A DNA stretch of 6,802 nt from an uncultured bacterium (GTDB lineage Bacteria; Gemmatimonadota; Gemmatimonadetes; Palauibacterales; KS3-K002). A program made the translations under genes and the position numbers. This document shows positions 4,635-6,802 of this stretch, one piece after another (the first letter of the stretch is position 1; every line of letters starts with the position of its first letter). Under the pieces are notes generated by a model. That model saw nothing but the letters and a program-made list of their open reading frames with translations. It was not told the origin of the DNA and did no database searches. The stretch is from assembly GCA_947581845.1 (NCBI GenBank), contig CANPVY010000117.1, positions 1 through 6,802 of the forward strand, read 5' to 3'.

Positions 4635-6802
4635 ATGAAAGCTCACCGACTCAGCCTCATCGCCCTCCTCTGCGGTGTGCTCTTCTCACTGGATGCCGTT
4701 GCTCAGGAGATACCGACGCAAGAGGAGTTCTTCGAGATCGCACGCACACAAGGCGTCGCGGAAGCGGTGGAAGTCTTCCACAACGTGCGGCAACAGAACC
4801 CTGATGCCGTCATCTTCGCTGAATACCCGATGAACAGCTTCGGGCTCCGCTACCTGTACGGGGGTCGGGTAGAGGAGGCTATCGAGCTGCTCAAGCTCAA
4901 CGTCCTGGCCTATCCCGACGCCTTCAACACGTACGACAGTCTGGCCGAAGCCTACATGATTCACGGGCAGATCGACCTGGCAGTCGAGAACTACGAGAGG
5001 TCGATCGAGCTGAACAGTGATAACATCCGCGGTGTCAGGTACATCTACCTTCTGCAGCACTACACGAAGCACGAGTACCACATCCCGATGCGCGATGGCG
5101 TGAGGCTGTACACACAGGTCTACATCCCCAAAGACCGCAGCCGGACCTACCCCATCTTGCTCAGGCGCACGCCGTATTCGGTTGGCTACTACGGGCCGAC
5201 CTACTTCCGTAGCCGGCTGGGTCCGAACGACCTCTACCCCAGAGAAGGCTTCATCTTCGTCGAACAGGATGTGCGCGGTAAGTACCAGTCGGAAGGCGAG
5301 TTCGTGGTGATGAGGCCTCACAAGCCGCACAAGCGTGGCCCTCAGGACACCGATGAGAGCAGCGACACCTACGACACCATCGAGTGGCTGTTGCAGAACA
5401 TCCCGAATCATAACGGGAGAGTCGGGCAGTACGGCATCTCCTATCCCGGATTCCAGACGGTGATGGGCATGATCGATGCCCATCCAGCACTCGTGGCCTC
5501 CTCACCGCAGGCCTCACCCGCCGACATGTGGATCGGGGACGACTTCCACCACAATGGTGCTTTCCGCCTGATGTATACCTTCGATTGGCTGGCCCGCAGT
5601 GCTCGGACGAGAACCGGGCCCTCAACGAGCGGGGCCGGGCGGTTCGACTACGGGACCCCGGATGGGTACCAGTTCTTCCTCGATCTCGGGCCGCTGCCCA
5701 ACGTTGACACGAGGTACTTCCACGCTACCGTGCCGACCTGGAACGAGTACATGGAGCACGGCGACTACGACGACTATTGGAAACAGCAGGACGTTCTGCC
5801 GCACTTGGGCAACATCGACCATGCGGTCCTTCACGTCGCCGGCTGGTTCGATGCGGAGGACTTCCGCGGCCCGATGAACATCTACTATACGCTCGAGGAG
5901 AAAAACCCGGAGAACAAGAGCATCATCGTCGTGGGGCCCTGGCGGCACGGCGGCTGGGCCTCGATGGACGGCGATGCACTGGGCGAGATCAACTTCGAGC
6001 AGAAGACGGGCGTCTACTTCCGGGAGAACGTCGAGTTCCCGTTCTTCAACTACTACCTGAAAGACAGCGGCACGATGGACCTCCCCGAAGCCCTGGTCTT
6101 CGAGACCGGTTCGAACGAGTGGGAGTCCTACAGTGACTGGCCGCCGCAGGAGACGACCGAGAGGTCCTTGTACTTCCACGCCGATGGCCGACTTTCGTTC
6201 GAGCCCCCGTCCCGCGAGTCAGAGCAAGCCTACGATTCCTACACCAGCGACCCGGACAAGCCGGTACCGTGGTCCGCGGAGCTTGGCACCAGGCAGGGCC
6301 ACCTCTGGATGGTCGAAGATCAGCGCTTCGCCGCACGCAGGCCCGACGTCCTCGTCTACAGGTCGGATGTGCTGACCGAGGAGATCACGATCGCCGGCCC
6401 GATTGTCGCTGACCTGTTCGTGTCCACGACCGGAACGGATGCGGACTGGATCGTCAAGCTGATCGATGTCTACCCGGACACGACATCAGAGCGAGCCGCT
6501 GACTCCGGTATGCGGATGGGCGGCTTCCAGATGCTGCTGGCCGGCGAAGTGTTCAGGGCGAAGTACCGGAACAGCTTCGAGAACCCCGAGCCGCTGGTAC
6601 CGAACCAGGTGACGGAGATCGCGTTCGACCTGGGAGACAAGAGCCATACCTTTAAGCAAGGCCACAGGATCATGGTCCAGGTTCAAAGCACCTGGTTCCC
6701 TGTGATCGACCGGAACCCGCAGCGCTTCGTGGACATCTATCATGCGACGGCGGATGACTACCAGAGCGCCGTGCACAAGGTGCACCGGTCAGTAGAGTTC
6801 CC
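4635..6802 (+). CDS. Exported TPR-CocE/NonD family serine hydrolase (3' partial)
   Basis: The frame is open without a stop from the ATG at 4635 (GGAGGA at 4621-4626, 8 bases upstream) to the window end, giving 722 residues. Residues 1-23 are a Sec signal peptide (basic start, hydrophobic core, AVA before Q24), so the enzyme acts in the periplasm or outside. Residues 66-133 hold about two TPR units, including NTYDSLAEAYMIHGQIDLA. From residue 147 the CocE/S15 alpha/beta-hydrolase domain begins (MRDGVRLYTQVYIP). It has Y181 in RTPY (oxyanion residue by family), DVRGKYQSEG (212-221), nucleophile S269 in GISYPG, D406 in GWFD and H438 in GPWRHG. A PepX_C-type beta-sandwich follows from about 487. 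The family includes cocaine esterase, glutaryl-7-ACA acylase and X-Pro dipeptidyl-peptidases, so it may cleave acyl-amide, ester or Xaa-Pro bonds; the substrate is unknown. The final HKVHRSVEFP resembles the family end, so only around a dozen residues seem lost. Confidence 0.9.
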   Translation, partial: MKAHRLSLIALLCGVLFSLDAVAQEIPTQEEFFEIARTQGVAEAVEVFHNVRQQNPDAVIFAEYPMNSFGLRYLYGGRVEEAIELLKLNVLAYPDAFNTYDSLAEAYMIHGQIDLAVENYERSIELNSDNIRGVRYIYLLQHYTKHEYHIPMRDGVRLYTQVYIPKDRSRTYPILLRRTPYSVGYYGPTYFRSRLGPNDLYPREGFIFVEQDVRGKYQSEGEFVVMRPHKPHKRGPQDTDESSDTYDTIEWLLQNIPNHNGRVGQYGISYPGFQTVMGMIDAHPALVASSPQASPADMWIGDDFHHNGAFRLMYTFDWLARSARTRTGPSTSGAGRFDYGTPDGYQFFLDLGPLPNVDTRYFHATVPTWNEYMEHGDYDDYWKQQDVLPHLGNIDHAVLHVAGWFDAEDFRGPMNIYYTLEEKNPENKSIIVVGPWRHGGWASMDGDALGEINFEQKTGVYFRENVEFPFFNYYLKDSGTMDLPEALVFETGSNEWESYSDWPPQETTERSLYFHADGRLSFEPPSRESEQAYDSYTSDPDKPVPWSAELGTRQGHLWMVEDQRFAARRPDVLVYRSDVLTEEITIAGPIVADLFVSTTGTDADWIVKLIDVYPDTTSERAADSGMRMGGFQMLLAGEVFRAKYRNSFENPEPLVPNQVTEIAFDLGDKSHTFKQGHRIMVQVQSTWFPVIDRNPQRFVDIYHATADDYQSAVHKVHRSVEF

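Noticed and set aside
4635..4673. Lipoprotein signal around C13 (LLCG) of the CocE-like protein
   Set aside because: The residue before the cysteine is leucine, which does not fit the lipobox, and a good signal peptidase I site (AVA before Q24) follows.
4686..5483. A 265-codon minus-strand open frame opposite the CocE-like gene
   Set aside because: The plus-strand frame carries the signal peptide, TPR and catalytic motifs. The antisense translation is rich in V, D, R and H without a domain, as expected of a shadow frame.
5622..6179. A 185-codon minus-strand open frame opposite the CocE-like gene
   Set aside because: It has the same shadow character and overlaps the D406 and H438 region of the hydrolase.

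Overview
This window comes from a GC-rich bacterial chromosome or metagenomic contig. It is densely coded, with gaps of 30 to 107 bases between genes, good Shine-Dalgarno sequences (GGAGG type) and no sign of phage, insertion sequence, CRISPR or RNA genes. The phylum cannot be fixed from the sequence. A secreted CocE-type hydrolase carrying a TPR module would suit Gemmatimonadota, Acidobacteriota or a related GC-rich phylum, but this is a guess.

Layout, left to right. (1) Bases 2-880, plus strand: the C-terminal two thirds of a YbdG-type MscS-family mechanosensitive channel, cut by the window edge. (2) Bases 914-2368, plus strand: a DUF362 protein whose C-terminal extension carries four candidate cluster-binding cysteines instead of the usual ferredoxin. 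(3) Bases 2425-3567, minus strand: a D-Ala-D-Ala ligase-like ATP-grasp enzyme, convergent with the DUF362 gene. (4) Bases 3646-4527, plus strand: a cytoplasmic C39-like (papain-fold) cysteine peptidase or amidase with an unassigned C-terminal domain, divergent from the ATP-grasp gene across a 78-base shared regulatory gap. (5) Bases 4635 to the window end, plus strand: an exported CocE/NonD (X-Pro dipeptidyl-peptidase S15-like) serine hydrolase with an N-terminal TPR module. Only the last few residues seem to be missing.

How the genes may work together. The channel and the DUF362 gene are 33 bases apart on one strand and could share a transcript. The most suggestive group is the divergent ATP-grasp/C39 pair followed by the exported hydrolase. 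One enzyme should make an amide or peptide bond using ATP, the second has the triad to break such a bond in the cytoplasm, and the third could act on acyl-peptide or ester substrates outside it. That resembles the logic of glutathionylspermidine synthetase/amidase and other amidoligase-peptidase systems, but no substrate or precursor peptide is visible, so the functional link is inference from position and catalytic motifs. No intergenic stretch exceeds 300 bases.
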